From the NCBI GenBank assembly GCA_030706665.1, contig JAUZOB010000244.1, positions 1 to 5,252 of the forward strand: 5,252 nucleotides of DNA, read 5' to 3'. Shown piece after piece: positions 4,894-5,252 of this stretch (positions within the stretch are counted from its first letter, which is position 1; each line of letters begins with the position of its first letter). This DNA comes from Bacteroidota bacterium (GTDB lineage: Bacteria > Bacteroidota > Bacteroidia > Bacteroidales > Prolixibacteraceae). The position numbers and the translations under genes were made by a program. A model generated the notes under the pieces. That model did not search any database. It was not told the origin of the DNA and worked only from the letters and a program-made list of their open reading frames with translations.

Positions 4894-5252
4894 GTGAGAA
4901 CAAGTGAATGGGTAAAATCAGTTATCCGAAAGGATGAAATAGAGAAGTATCTGATTAATGGAAAGTGTTTTATTGATGAGCGTGTCATTGAAGGGAAGTT
5001 AGAAGCGAATGCAGCACCTGACAAATCCCGCGTGAGGGCTATTATTCAAAAATCACTGGAAATAAAGACTCTGGAGCCGGATGAAACTGCAGCACTATTA
5101 AATGTTCAGGATCCCGAATTGTGGGAAGAGATGGATGCTGCTGCCCTGGAAGTAAAAAAGAAGGTGTATGATAACCGGATTGTGTTTTTTGCTCCTCTAT
5201 ATTGCTCAAACTTATGTGTGAATAATTGTTCCTATTGTGGCTTTAGAGTAGA
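4894..5252 (+). CDS. hydG: [FeFe]-hydrogenase H-cluster radical SAM maturase HydG, 5' part
   Basis: The first 119 codons of HydG, cut by the right edge; full HydG is about 470 residues. HydG is a radical SAM tyrosine lyase that makes the CO and cyanide ligands of the [FeFe]-hydrogenase H-cluster, working with HydE and HydF. Seen here are the N-terminal helical part with DKSRVRAIIQKSLE (43-56), LLNVQDPELWEEM (68-80) and KKKVYDNRIVFFAPLY (88-103), then the radical SAM cluster motif CVNNCSYCGF: Cys108-x3-Cys112-x2-Cys115. ThiH shares the CxxxCxYC motif, but the N-terminal pattern is that of HydG. An extra cysteine, Cys104 in PLYCSN, precedes the cluster. The GTG start at 4894 is chosen because an in-frame TGA lies at 4876-4878, no ATG occurs in frame before codon 80, and the promoter is close. 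The gene implies hydrogen-evolving fermentation; other maturation genes may follow outside the window. Confidence 0.93.
   Translation, partial: MRTSEWVKSVIRKDEIEKYLINGKCFIDERVIEGKLEANAAPDKSRVRAIIQKSLEIKTLEPDETAALLNVQDPELWEEMDAAALEVKKKVYDNRIVFFAPLYCSNLCVNNCSYCGFRV

Noticed and set aside
4824..5024. 66-codon minus-strand frame
   Set aside because: Antisense to the hydG start and its promoter; no protein-like features.

Overview
The window looks like a piece of chromosome from an anaerobic, fermentative member of the Bacteroidota, probably Bacteroidales. Three signs point that way. Several genes are preceded by a TAnnTTTG -7 box, the hallmark of the Bacteroidetes housekeeping sigma factor, without strong Shine-Dalgarno sequences. 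The signal peptide at the left edge ends in a Bacteroidetes-like HA|Q site. The right end holds a hydG start, which implies an [FeFe] hydrogenase. The base composition is AT-rich and the layout is that of ordinary core chromosome. I see no insertion sequence, tRNA, rRNA or CRISPR array.

Left part (1-1340, minus strand): an exported Ntn-type linear amide hydrolase (choloylglycine hydrolase / penicillin acyltransferase-like) is followed after 12 nt by the start of a second secreted protein. That second gene begins with GTG and leaves the window after about 25 codons. The two probably form an operon driven from a -7 box near 1335.

Positions 1340-2025 hold no intact gene. They contain a relic GNAT acetyltransferase at 1637-1750: the first ~20 codons are joined in frame to the last ~17 and the middle is missing. 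There is also a 13-bp inverted repeat, a palindrome followed by T's, and two -7 boxes.

Centre: tcdA (tRNA t6A dehydratase, plus strand) converges on a small four-helix membrane protein of unknown function (minus strand). Next comes a possible 75-residue orphan protein (3604-3831) and about 235 bp of noncoding DNA with crossing inverted repeats.

Right part: mtgA (GT51 monofunctional peptidoglycan transglycosylase, minus strand) is divergent from hydG (H-cluster maturase, plus strand, cut by the window edge). Each has its own TAnnTTTG box in the shared 131-bp spacer. The genes serve unrelated housekeeping roles and do not form one system. I find no convincing new multi-gene system here. The best second-look items are the internally deleted GNAT gene, the secreted partner gene at the left edge, the hydrolase whose nucleophile cysteine sits directly at the signal peptidase site, and the cysteine cluster in TcdA.
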